DNA of 64,000 nt from Hydractinia symbiolongicarpus (lineage: Eukaryota; Cnidaria; Hydrozoa; Anthoathecata; Hydractiniidae): assembly GCF_029227915.1 (NCBI RefSeq), contig NC_079875.1, positions 40,073,201 to 40,137,200 on the forward strand. The letters run 5' to 3'. The notes below the pieces were generated by a model that did not search any database, was not told where the DNA came from, and saw nothing but the letters and a program-made list of their open reading frames with translations. This document shows positions 52,655 to 64,000 of this stretch, piece by piece (the first letter of the stretch is position 1; every line of letters starts with the position of its first letter). The translations under genes and the position numbers were made by a program.

Positions 52655-54894
52655 GACATGATTGCCGAAACTCAGCGATTACACTGGGCTCTGTGGTAGC
52701 GCCTCATTTAAGAATTAAGTTAAAAAAAGTAATTTTTTTATTGTGGGACCAATCCTAGACATTATCGCGCGCAGAGGAAATAGCGACAGTTTCAAAAACT
52801 ACATTTCATTGACTTTCTAACGGTGTCAGTCACTTTGAGTTTCAACAGTTGTGTCACATATTTGTACCAACATGTATTTAGCGATATTTTTTTGATATTA
52901 CTAGGTTGCATCGCTATTAACAATGAAACGTTGACTGTGGGACTTAATTGAACTAACTTTGGACTGTGACCTAATAAATGTGATAAATGAGACAATTGGA
53001 CTCCAAGAAAAAACATTCTTCTTAATTTGACGTGATTGCCGGTACTCAGCGATTACTCTGGGCTCTGTGGTAGCGCTTCAATTAAGAATTAAGATAACAA
53101 GTCATTTTTTTATTGTGGGACCAATCCTAGCCAATATCTCGCGCTGAAGAAATAGCGACAGTTTCAAAAACTACATTTCATTGACTTTCTAACGGTGTCA
53201 GTCCGTTTGAGTTACAACGATTGGGTCACATATTCGTACCAACATGTATTTAGCGATATTTTTTTGATATTACTGGGTTGCATCGCTTTTAACAATGAAA
53301 CGTTGACTGTGTGACTTAATTGAACTAACTTTGGACTGTGACCTTATAAATGTGATAAATGAGACAATTGGACTCCAAGAAATAACATTCTTCTTAATTT
53401 GACGTGATTGCCGGAACTCGGCGATTACACTGGGCTCTGTGGTAGCGCTTCATTTAAGAATTAAGATAAGAAAGTCATTTTTTCATTGTGGGACCAAACC
53501 TAGCGGTTATCGCGCGCTGAAGAAATAGCGACATTTTCAAAAACAGCATTTCATTGACTTTCTAACGGTGTCAGTCCGTTTGAGTTACAACGGTTGGGTA
53601 ACATATTCGTACCAACATGTATTTAGCGATATTTTTCTGATATTACTAGGTTGCATCGCTTTTAACAATGAAACGATTGACTGTGGGACTTAATTGAACT
53701 AACTTTGGACTCTGGTTTGATAAATGTGATAAATGAGTCAATTGGACACCAAGAAATAACATTCTTCTTAATTTGACATGATTGCCGAAACTCAGCGATT
53801 ACACTGGGCTCTGTGGTAGCGCCTCATTTAAGAATTAAGTTAAAAAAAGTCATTTTTTTGCTGTGGGACCAATCCTAGACATTATCGCGCGCAGAGGAAA
53901 TAGCGACAGTTTCAAAAACTACATTTCATTGACTTTCTAACGGTGTCAGTCACTTTGAGTTTCAACAGTTGTGTCACATATTTGTACCAACATGTATTTA
54001 GCGATATTTTTTTGATATTACTAGGTTGCATCGCTATTAACCATGAAACGTTGACTGTGGGACTTAATTGAACTAACTTTGGACTGTGACCTAATAAATG
54101 TGATAAATGAGACAATTGGACTCCAAGAAATAACATTCTTCTTAATTTGACGTGATTGCCGGTACTCAGCGATTACTCTGGGCTCTGTGGTAGCGCTTCA
54201 ATTAAGAATTAAGATAACAAGTCATTTTTTTATTGTGGGACCAATCCTAGCCAATATCTCGCGCTGAAGAAATAGCGACAGTTTCAAAAACTACATTTCA
54301 TTGACTTTCTAACGGTGTCAGTCCGTTTGAGTTACAACGATTGGGTCACATATTCGTACCAACATGTATTTAGCGATATTTTTTTGATATTACTAGGTTG
54401 CATCGTTTTTAACAATGAAACGTTGACTGTGTGACTTAATTGAACTAACTTTGGACTGTGACCTGATAAATGTGATAAATGAGACAATTGGACTCCAAGA
54501 AATAACATTCTTCTTAATTTGACGTGATTGCCGGAACTCAGCGATTACACTGGGCTCTGTGGTAGCGCTTCATTTAAGAATTAAGATAAGAAATTCGTTT
54601 TTTCATTGTGGGACCAAACCTAGCGGTTATCGCGCGCTGAAGAAATAGCGACATTTTCAAAAACAGCATTTCATTGACTTTCTAACGGTGTCAGTCCGTT
54701 TGAGTTACAACGGTTGGGTAACATATTCGTACCAACATGTATTTAGCGATATTTTTCTGATATTACTAGGTTGCATCGCTTTTAACAATGAAACGATAGA
54801 CTGTGGGACTTAATTGAGCTAACTTTGGACTGTGACTTTATCAATGTGATAAATGAGACAATTGGACTCCAAGAAATAACATTCTTCTTAATTT
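52655..54894 (+). repeat. F-G-I trimer in two tandem copies of 1120 bases
   Basis: Copies are 52,655-53,774 and 53,775-54,894. The second copy runs into the 10-mer HOR that starts at 54,149, so the trimer is both a free-standing HOR and a building block of the larger one. 'gtgtgacttaattg' is shared by the G monomers. Confidence 0.85.
53401..53774 (+). repeat. Exemplar of subtype I
   Basis: Marked by 'aactcggcgatt', 'gataagaaagtcattttttc', 'aacctagcggttatcg', 'gacattttcaaaaacagc' and 'gggtaacatattc' ('gggcaac' in the 37,720 copy). It is found only in the right part of the window (37,720 onward), always after G, and looks like a young subtype. Confidence 0.85.
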
Positions 54895-57878
54895 GACGTG
54901 ATTGCCGGAACTCAGCGATTACTCTGGGCTCTGTGGTAGCGCTTCAATTAAGAATTAAGATAAAAAAGTCATTTTTTTATTGCGGGACCAATCCTAGCCA
55001 TTATCTCGCGCTGAAGAAATAGCCGCAGTTTCAAAAACTACATTTCATTGACTTTCTAACGATGTCAGTCCGTTTGAGTTTCAACGGTTGTGTCACATAT
55101 TCGTACCAACATGTATTTAGCGATATTTTTTTGATATTACTAGGTTGCATCGCTTTTAACAATGAAACGTTGACTGTGGGACTTAATTGAACTAACTTTG
55201 GACTGTGACCTGATAAATGTGATAAATGAGACAATTGGACTCCAAGAAATAACATTCTTCTAAATTTGAGGTGATTTCCGGAACTCAGCGATTACACTGG
55301 CCGCTGTGGTAGCGCTTCATTTAAGAGTTTAGATAAATAAGTCATTCTTTACTGTGGGACCAGTCCTATCTGTTATCGCGCGCGGAAGAAATAGCGACAG
55401 TTTCAAAAACTAAATTTCATTGAATTTCTAACGGTGTCAGTCCGTTTCAGTTACAACGGTTTGGTCACATATTCGTACAACATGTATTTAGCGATATTTT
55501 TCTGATATTACTAGGTTGCATCGCTTTTAACTATGAAACGATTGACTGTGGGACTTAATTGAACTAACTTTGGACTCTGGCTTGATAAATGTGATAAATG
55601 AGTCAATTGGACACCAAGAAATAACATTCTTCTTAATTTGACATGATTGCCGAAACTCAGCGATTACACTGGGCTCTGTGGTAGCGCCTCATTTAAGAAT
55701 TAAGTTAAAAAAAGTCATTTTTTTATTGTGGGACCAATCCTAGACATTATCGCGCGCAGAGGAAATAGCGACAGTTTCAAAAACTACATTTCATTGACTT
55801 TCTAACGGTGTCAGTCACTTTGAGTTTCAACAGTTGTGTCACATATTTGTACCAACATGTATTTAGCGATATTTTTTTGATATTACTAGGTTGCATCGCT
55901 ATTAACAATGAAACGTTGACTGTGGGACTTAATTGAACTAACTTTGGACTGTGACCTAATAAATGTGATAAATGAGACAATTGGACTCCAAGAAATAACA
56001 TTCTTCTTAATTTGACGTGATTGCCGGTACTCAGCGATTACTCTGGGCTCTGTGGTAGCGCTTCAATTAAGAATTAAGATAACAAGTCATTTTTTTATTG
56101 TGGGACCAATCCTAGCCAATATCTCGCGCTGAAGAAATAGCGACAGTTTCAAAAACTACATTTCATTGACTTTCTAACGGTGTCAGTCCGTTTGAGTTAC
56201 AACGATTGGGTCACATATTCGTACCAGCATGTATTTAGCGATATTTTTTTGATATTACTAGGTTGCATCGCTTTTAACAATGAAACGTTGACTGTGTGAC
56301 TTAATTGAACTAACTTTGGACTGTGACCTGATAAATGTGATAAATGAGACAATTGGACTCCAAGAAATAACATTCTTCTTAATTTGACGTGATTGCCGGA
56401 ACTCGGCGATTACACTGGGCTCTGTGGTAGCGCTTCATTTTAGAATTAAGATAAGAAAGTCATTTTTTCATTGTGGGACCAAACCTAGCGGTTATCGCGC
56501 GCTGAAGAAATAGCGACATTTTCAAAAACAGCAATTCATTGACTTTCTAACGGTGTCAGTCCGTTTGAGTTACAACGGTTGGGTAACATATTCGTACCAA
56601 CATGTATTTAGCGATATTTTTCTGGTATTACTAGGTTGCATCGCTTTTAACAATGAAACGATTGACTGTGGGACTTAATTGAACTAACTTTGGACTCTGG
56701 CTTGATAAATGTGATAAATGAGTCAATTGGACACCAAGAAATAACATTCTTCTTAATTTGACATGATTGCCGAAACTCAGCGATTACACTGGGCTCTGTG
56801 GTAGCGCCTCATTTAAGAATTAAGTTAAGAAAAGTCATTTTTTTATTGTGGGACCAATCCTAGACATTATCGCGCGCAGAGGAAATAGCGACAGTTTCAA
56901 AAACTACATTTCATTGACTTTCTAACGGTGTCAGTCACTTTGAGTTTCAACAGTTGTGTCACATATTTGTACCAACATGTATTTAGCGATATTTTTTTGA
57001 TATTACTAGGTTGCATCGCTATTAACAATGAAACGTTGACTGTGGGACTTAATTGAACTAACTTTGGACTGTGACCTAATAAATGTGATAAATGAGACAA
57101 TTGGACTCCAAGAAATAACATTCTTCTTAATTTGACGTGATTGCCGGTACTCAGCGATTACTCTGGGCTCTGTGGTAGCGCTTCAATTAAGAATTAAGAT
57201 AACAAGTCATTTTTTTAATGTGGGACCAATCCTAGCCAATATCTCGCGCTGAAGAAATAGCGACAGTTTCAAAAACTACATTTCATTGACTTTCTAACGG
57301 TGTCAGTCCGTTTGAGTTACAACGATTGGGTCCATATTCGTACCAACATGTATTTAGCGATATTTTTTTGATATTACTAGGTTGCATCGCTTTTAACAAT
57401 GAAACGTTGACTGTGTGACTTAATTGAACTAACTTTGGACTGTGACCTGATAAATGTGATAAATGAGACAATTGGACTCCAAGAAATAACATTCTTCTTA
57501 ATTTGACGTGATTGCCGGAACTCGGCGATTACACTGGGCTCTGTGGTAGCGCTTCATTTAAGAATTAAGATAAGAAAGTCATTTTTTCATTGTGGGACCA
57601 AACCTAGCGGTTATCGCGCGCTGAAGAAATAGCGACATTTTCAAAAACAGCATTTCATTGACTTTCTAACGGTGTCAGTCCGTTTGAGTTACAACGGTTG
57701 GGTAACATATTCGTACCAACATGTATTTAGCGATATTTTTCTGATATTACTAGGTTGCATCGCTTTTAACAATGAAACAATTGACTGTGGGACTTAATTG
57801 AGCTAACTTTGGACTGTGACTTTATCAATGTGATAAATGAGACAATTGGACTCCAAGAAATAACATTCTTCTTAATTT
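54149..57878 (+). repeat. 10-monomer HOR, copy 1 (3730 bases)
   Basis: Order: G (54,149), I (54,521), K'' (54,895), B with the unusual start 'gaggtgatttcc' (55,268), F (55,640), G (56,014), I (56,386), F (56,760), G (57,134), I (57,505). Private markers: 'catcgtttttaac', 'aaacgatagac', 'tagccgcag', 'cattttagaatt', 'cagcaattc', 'ctggtattac', and 'gggtccatattc' (a two-base deletion). Confidence 0.92.
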
Positions 57879-60800
57879 GACGTGATTGCCGGAACTCAGC
57901 GATTACTCTGGGCTCTGTGGTAGCGCTTCAATTAAGAATTAAGATAACAAGTCATTTTTTTATTGTGGGACCAATCCTAGCCAATATCTCGCGCTGAAGA
58001 AATAGCGACAGTTTCAAAAACTACATTTCATTGACTTTCTAACGGTGTCAGTCCGTTTGAGTTACAACGATTGGGTCACATATTCGTACCAACATGTATT
58101 TAGCGATATTTTTTTGATATTACTAGGTTGCATCGTTTTTAACAATGAAACGTTGACTGTGTGACTTAATTGAACTAACTTTGGACTGTGACCTGATAAA
58201 TGTGATAAATGAGACAATTGGACTCCAAGAAATAACATTCTTCTTAATTTGACGTGATTGCCGGAACTCGGCGATTACACTGGGCTCTGTGGTAGCGCTT
58301 CATTTAAGAATTAAGATAAGAAAGTCGTTTTTTCATTGTGGGACCAAACCTAGCGGTTATCGCGCGCTGAAGAAATAGCGACATTTTCAAAAACAGCATT
58401 TCATTGACTTTCTAACGGTGTCAGTCCGTTTGAGTTACAACGGTTGGGTAACATATTCGTACCAACATGTATTTAGCGATATTTTTTTGATATTACTAGG
58501 TTGCATCGCTTTTAACAATGAAACGATAGACTGTGGGACTTAATTGAGCTAACTTTGGACTGTGACTTTATCAATGTGATAAATGAGACAATTGGACTCC
58601 AAGAAATAACATTCTTCTTAATTTGACGTGATTGCCGGAACTCAGCGATTACTCTGGGCTCTGTGGTAGCGCTTCAATTAAGAATTAAGATAAAAAAGTC
58701 ATTTTTTTATTGCGGGACCAATCCTAGCCATTATCTCGCGCTGAAGAAATAGCCGCAGTTTCAAAAACTACATTTCATTGACTTTCTAACGATGTCAGTC
58801 CGTTTGAGTTTCAACGGTTGTGTCACATATTCGTACCAACATGTATTTAGCGATATTTTTTTGATATTACTAGGTTGCATCGCTTTTAACAATGAAACGT
58901 TGACTGTGGGACTTAATTGAACTAACTTTGGACTGTGACCTGATAAATGTGATAAATGAGACAATTGGACTCCAAGAAATAACATTCTTCTAAATTTGAG
59001 GTGATTTCCGGAACTCAGCGATTACACTGGCCGCTGTGGTAGCGCTTCATTTAAGAGTTTAGATAAATAAGTCATTCTTTACTGTGGGACCAGTCCTATC
59101 TGTTATCGCGCGCGGAAGAAATAGCGACAGTTTCAAAAACTAAATTTCATTGAATTTCTAACGGTGTCAGTCCGTTTCAGTTACAACGGTTTGGTCACGT
59201 ATTCGTACAACATGTATTTAGCGATATTTTTCTGATATTACTAGGTTGCATCGCTTTTAACTATGAAACGATTGACTGTGGGACTTAATTGAACTAACTT
59301 TGGACTCTGGCTTGATAAATGTGATAAATGAGTCAATTGGACACCAAGAAATAACATTCTTCTTAATTTGACATGATTGCCGAAACTCAGCGATTACACT
59401 GGGCTCTGTGGTAGCGCCTCATTTAAGAATTAAGTTAAAAAAAGTCATTTTTTTATTGTGGGACCAATCCTAGACATTATCGCGCGCAGAGGAAATAGCG
59501 ACAGTTTCAAAAACTACATTTCATTGACTTTCTAACGGTGTCAGTCACTTTGAGTTTCAACAGTTGTGTCACATATTTGTACCAACATGTATTTAGCGAT
59601 ATTTTTTTGATATTACTAGGTTGCATCGCTATTAACAATGAAACGTTGACTGTGGGACTTAATTGAACTAACTTTGGACTGTGACCTAATAAATGTGATA
59701 AATGAGACAATTGGACTCCAAGAAATAACATTCTTCTTAATTTGACGTGATTGCCGGTACTCAGCGATTACTCTGGGCTCTGTGGTAGCGCTTCAATTAA
59801 GAATTAAGATAACAAGTCATTTTTTTATTGTGGGACCAATCCTAGCCAATATCTCGCGCTGAAGAAATAGCGACAGTTTCAAAAACTACATTTCATTGAC
59901 TTTCTAACGGTGTCAGTCCGTTTGAGTTACAACGATTGGGTCACATATTCGTACCAACATGTATTTAGCGATATTTTTTTGATATTACTAGGTTGCATCG
60001 CTTTTAACAATGAAACGTTGACTGTGTGACTTAATTGAACTAACTTTGGACTGTGACCTGATAAATGTGATAAATGAGACAATTGGACTCCAAGAAATAA
60101 CATTCTTCTTAATTTGACGTGATTGCCGGAACTCGGCGATTACACTGGGCTCTGTGGTAGCGCTTCATTTTAGAATTAAGATAAGAAAGTCATTTTTTCA
60201 TTGTGGGACCAAACCTAGCGGTTATCGCGCGCTGAAGAAATAGCGACATTTTCAAAAACAGCAATTCATTGACTTTCTAACGGTGTCAGTCCGTTTGAGT
60301 TACAACGGTTGGGTAACATATTCGTACCAACATGTATTTAGCGATATTTTTCTGGTATTACTAGGTTGCATCGCTTTTAACAATGAAACGATTGACTGTG
60401 GGACTTAATTGAACTAACTTTGGACTCTGGCTTGATAAATGTGATAAATGAGTCAATTGGACACCAAGAAATAACATTCTTCTTAATTTGACATGATTGC
60501 CGAAACTCAGCGATTACACTGGGCTCTGTGGTAGCGCCTCATTTAAGAATTAAGTTAAGAAAAGTCATTTTTTTATTGTGGGACCAATCCTAGACATTAT
60601 CGCGCGCAGAGGAAATAGCGACAGTTTCAAAAACTACATTTCATTGACTTTCTAACGGTGTCAGTCACTTTGAGTTTCAACAGTTGTGTCACATATTTGT
60701 ACCAACATGTATTTAGCGATATTTTTTTGATATTACTAGGTTGCATCGCTATTAACAATGAAACGTTGACTGTGGGACTTAATTGAACTAACTTTGGACT

Positions 60801-61608
60801 GTGACCTAATAAATGTGATAAATGAGACAATTGGACTCCAAGAAATAACATTCTTCTTAATTTGACGTGATTGCCGGTACTCAGCGATTACTCTGGGCTC
60901 TGTGGTAGCGCTTCAATTAAGAATTAAGATAACAAGTCATTTTTTTATTGTGGGACCAATCCTAGCCAATATCTCGCGCTGAAGAAATAGCGACAGTTTC
61001 AAAAACTACATTTCATTGACTTTCTAACGGTGTCAGTCCGTTTGAGTTACAACGATTGGGTCCATATTCGTACCAACATGTATTTAGCGATATTTTTTTG
61101 ATATTACTAGGTTGCATCGCTTTTAACAATGAAACGTTGACTGTGTGACTTAATTGAACTAACTTTGGACTGTGACCTGATAAATGTGATAAATGAGACA
61201 ATTGGACTCCAAGAAATAACATTCTTCTTAATTTGACGTGATTGCCGGAACTCGGCGATTACACTGGGCTCTGTGGTAGCGCTTCATTTAAGAATTAAGA
61301 TAAGAAAGTCATTTTTTCATTGTGGGACCAAACCTAGCGGTTATCGCGCGCTGAAGAAATAGCGACATTTTCAAAAACAGCATTTCATTGACTTTCTAAC
61401 GGTGTCAGTCCGTTTGAGTTACAACGGTTGGGTAACATATTCGTACCAACATGTACTTAGCGATATTTTTCTGATATTACTAGGTTGCATCGCTTTTAAC
61501 AATGAAACAATTGACTGTGGGACTTAATTGAGCTAACTTTGGACTGTGACTTTATCAATGTGATAAATGAGACAATTGGACTCCAAGAAATAACATTCTT
61601 CTTAATTT
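57879..61608 (+). repeat. 10-monomer HOR, copy 2 (3730 bases)
   Basis: Same length and order as copy 1, with every private marker of copy 1 at +3730. I saw only isolated differences, such as 'cacgtattc' near 59,197, 'accaacatg' for 'accagcatg' near 59,953, and 'atgtacttag' near 61,454. The first G begins with 'ggaactcag' rather than 'ggtactcag' because its left end continues from K''-like sequence. Confidence 0.92.
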
Positions 61609-64000
61609 GACGTGATTGCCGGAACTCAGCGATTACTCTGGGCTCTGTGGTAGCGCTTCAATTAAGAATTAAGATAAAAAAGTCATTTTTTTATTGCGGG
61701 ACCAATCCTAGCCATTATCTCGCGCTGAAGAAATAGCGGCAGTTTCAAAAACTACTTTTCATTGACTTTCTAACGATGTCAGTCCGTTTGAGTTTCAACG
61801 GTTGTGTCACATATTCGTACCAACATGTATTTAGCGATATTTTTTTGATATTACTAGGTTGCATCGCTTTTAACAATGAAACGTTGACTGTGGGACTTAA
61901 TTGAACTAACTTTGGACTGTGACCTGATAAATGTGATAAATGAGACAATTGGACTCCAAGAAATAACATTCTTCTTAATTTGACATGATTGCCGAGACTC
62001 AGCGATTACACTGGGCTCTGTGGTAGCGCTTTATTTAAGAATTATGATAAAAAAAGTCATTTCTTTATTGTGGGACCAATCCTAGACATTATCGCGCGCA
62101 GAGGAAATAGCGACAGTTTCAAAAACTACATTTCATTGACTTTCTAACGGTGTCAGTCACTTTGAGTTTCAACAGTTGTGTCACATATTTGTACCAACAT
62201 GTATTTAGCGATATTTTTTTGATATTACTAGGTTGCATCGCTATTAACAATGAAACGTTGACTGTGGGACTTAATTGAACTAACTTTGGACTGTGACCTA
62301 ATAAATGTGATAAATGAGACAATTGGCCTCCAAGAAATAACATTCTTCTTAATTTGACGTGATTGCCGGTACTCAGCGATTACTCTGGGCTCTGTGGTAG
62401 CGCTTCAATTAAGAATTAAGATAACAAGTCATTTTTTTATTGTGGGACCAATCCTAGCCAATATCTCGCGCTGAAGAAACAGCGACAGTTTCAAAAACTA
62501 CATTTCATTGACTTTCTAACGGTGTCAGTCCGTTTGAGTTACAACGGTTGGGTCACATATTCGTACCAACATGTATTTAGCGATATTTTTTTGATATTAC
62601 TAGGTTGCATCGCTTTTAACAATGAAACGTTGACTGTGGGACTTAATTGAACTAACTTTGGACTGTGACCTGATAAATGTGATAAATGAGACAATTGGAC
62701 TCCAAGAAATAACATTCTTCTTAATTTGACGTGATTGCCGGAACTCGGCGATTACACTGGGCTCTGTGGTAGCGCTTCATTTAAGAATTAAGATAAGAAA
62801 GTCATTTTTTCATTGTGGGACCAATCCTAGCCGTTATCGCGCGCTGAAGAAATAGCGACATTTTCAAAAACAGCATTTCATTGACTTTCTAACGGTGTCA
62901 GTCCGTTTGAGTTACAACGGTTGGGTAACATATTCGTACCAACATGTATTTAGCGATATTTTTCTGATATTACTAGGTTGCATCGCTTTTAACAATGAAA
63001 CGATTGACTGTGGGACTTAATTGAGCTAACTTTGGACTGTGACTTTATCAATGTGATAAATGAGACAATTGGACTCCAAGAAATAACATTCTTCTTAATT
63101 TGACGTGATTGCCGGAACTCAGCGATTACTCTGGGCTCTGTGGTAGCGCTTCAATTAAGAATTAAGATAAAAAAGTCATTTTTTTATTGCGGGACCAATC
63201 CTAGCCATTATCTCGCGCTGAAGAAATAGCGGCAGTTTCAAAAACTACATTTCATTGACTTTCTAACGATGTCAGTCCGTTTGAATTTCAACGGTTGTGT
63301 CACATATTCGTACCAACATGTATTTAGCGATATTTTTTTTGATATTACTAGGTTGCATCGCTTTTAACAATGAAACGTTGACTGTGGGACTTAATTGAAC
63401 TAACTTTGGACTGTGACCTGATAAATGTGATAAATGAGACAATTGGACTCCAAGAAATAACATTCTTCTAAATTTGAGGTGATTGCCGGAACTCAGCGAT
63501 TACTCCGCGCTCTGTGGTAGCGCTTCAATTAAGAATTAAGATAAAAAAGTCATTTTTTTATTGCAGGACCAATCCTAGCCATTATCTCGCACTGAAGAAA
63601 TAGCGGCAGTTTCAAAAACTACATTTCATTGACTTTCTAACGGTGTCAGTCCGTTTGAGTTTCAACGGTTGGGTCAAATATTTGTACCAACATGCATTTA
63701 GCGATATTTTTTTGATATTACTAGGTTGCATCTCTTTTAACAATGAAACGATTGACTGTGGGACTTAATTGAGCTAACTTTGGACTGTGACCTGATAAAT
63801 GTGATAAATGAGACAATTGGACTCCAAGAAATAACATTCTTCTTAATTTGACATGATTGCCGAGACTCAGCGATTACACTGGGCTCTGTGGTAGCGCTTC
63901 ATTTAAGAATTATGATAAAAAAAGTCATTTCTTTAATGTGGGACCAATCCTAGCCATTATCGCGCGCTGACGAAATAGCGACAGTTTCAAAAACTACATT
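61609..64000 (+). repeat. K''-E/F-G-I-K''-K-E segment, runs off the window
   Basis: Starts: 61,609 (K''), 61,982 (E start, F end: 'gagactcag' then 'gacattatcgcgcgcagagg'), 62,356 (G), 62,728 (I), 63,102 (K''), 63,476 (K with 'gaggtgattgcc'), 63,850 (E, cut by the window end). K'' to K'' is 1493 bases, a possible tetramer. The hybrid at 61,982 joins an E type last seen near 2990 to young F sequence. Confidence 0.78.

Larger units (their letters stand above)
1..64000. repeat. Satellite DNA array, ~373-base monomer, head to tail, fills the window
   Basis: The same block recurs every 372-375 bases without a break. For example, the phrase cagtttcaaaaact falls at 141, 514, 886, 1259, 1631 and 2004. 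This gives about 171 monomers, all in one orientation. Monomers differ by scattered substitutions, one-base indels in A and T runs, and blocks of linked diagnostic bases that define subtypes. No stretch of the window lies outside the repeat, so there is no non-repetitive interval to annotate. Satellite arrays of this size with higher-order structure are known mainly from centromeric and pericentromeric heterochromatin; a structural role here is inferred, not shown. The family and species are not recognised. The array runs off both ends of the window, so its full length is unknown. Confidence 0.98.

Noticed and set aside
1-64000. CRISPR array
   Set aside because: The repeated unit is ~373 bases and similar along its whole length; there are no short repeats with unique spacers.
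1-64000. Ribosomal DNA spacer or tRNA/5S cluster
   Set aside because: No rRNA, 5S or tRNA-like sequence appears between or within repeats.
1-64000. Internal dimeric origin of the 373-base monomer from a ~187-base unit
   Set aside because: Short words recur ('gactgtggga'/'ggactgtgac', 'attgtgggacc'), but spacing is inconsistent and no half-to-half alignment holds by eye. A self-alignment of the consensus would settle it.
1-64000. Alpha satellite or Drosophila 1.688-type (359-base) satellite
   Set aside because: The monomer length differs and none of the sequence I know from those families is recognisable here.

Overview
The whole 64 kb window is one uninterrupted satellite DNA array. A monomer of about 373 bases (372 to 375 in the copies I measured) is repeated head to tail, always in the same orientation, about 171 times from the first base to the last. 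I see no unique flank, protein gene, RNA gene, transposon insertion or inversion. Such an array means a eukaryotic heterochromatic, probably centromeric or pericentromeric, region. I do not recognise the satellite family and cannot name the species. GC is near 38%. A typical monomer has about 15 CpG, roughly what its base composition predicts, so CpG is not depleted. That is unlike most vertebrate or plant satellites and fits an invertebrate or another lightly methylated genome (inference).

The monomers fall into about a dozen recognisable subtypes, labelled A to N here by shared diagnostic bases. A monomer start is set at the G of the gac that follows 'taattt'. The subtypes are ordered into higher-order repeats (HORs). 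Layout: 1-8580 is a mosaic of tandem dimers and a 17-monomer stretch followed by a condensed 6-monomer copy. 8581-19035 is built on A-B-F-G-C-D and contains a 2240-base hexamer in tandem at 12,695-17,174. 19,036-30,252 repeats that order with dimer duplications and a large displaced copy. 30,253-36,226 holds tandem trimers and tetramers. 36,227-42,945 is mixed and ends in a duplicated single monomer. 42,946-52,654 is a nested HOR: four 2240-base hexamers (F-G-H-E'-A-B) grouped into two 4.85 kb 13-mers. 52,655-54,148 is F-G-I trimers. 54,149-61,608 is two near-identical 3730-base 10-mers. 61,609-64,000 starts another variant.

The right half is more regular than the left. Several hybrid monomers preserve the exact junctions of in-register unequal exchanges, so the history of expansion and deletion can be read from the bases. 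Each monomer is also rich in short dyad symmetries, most strikingly an A-tract/T-tract hairpin around GTCA. The recurring minus-strand reading frames of 63-74 codons are by-products of the repeat and are not annotated as genes. All comparisons were made by eye, so identities are qualitative.
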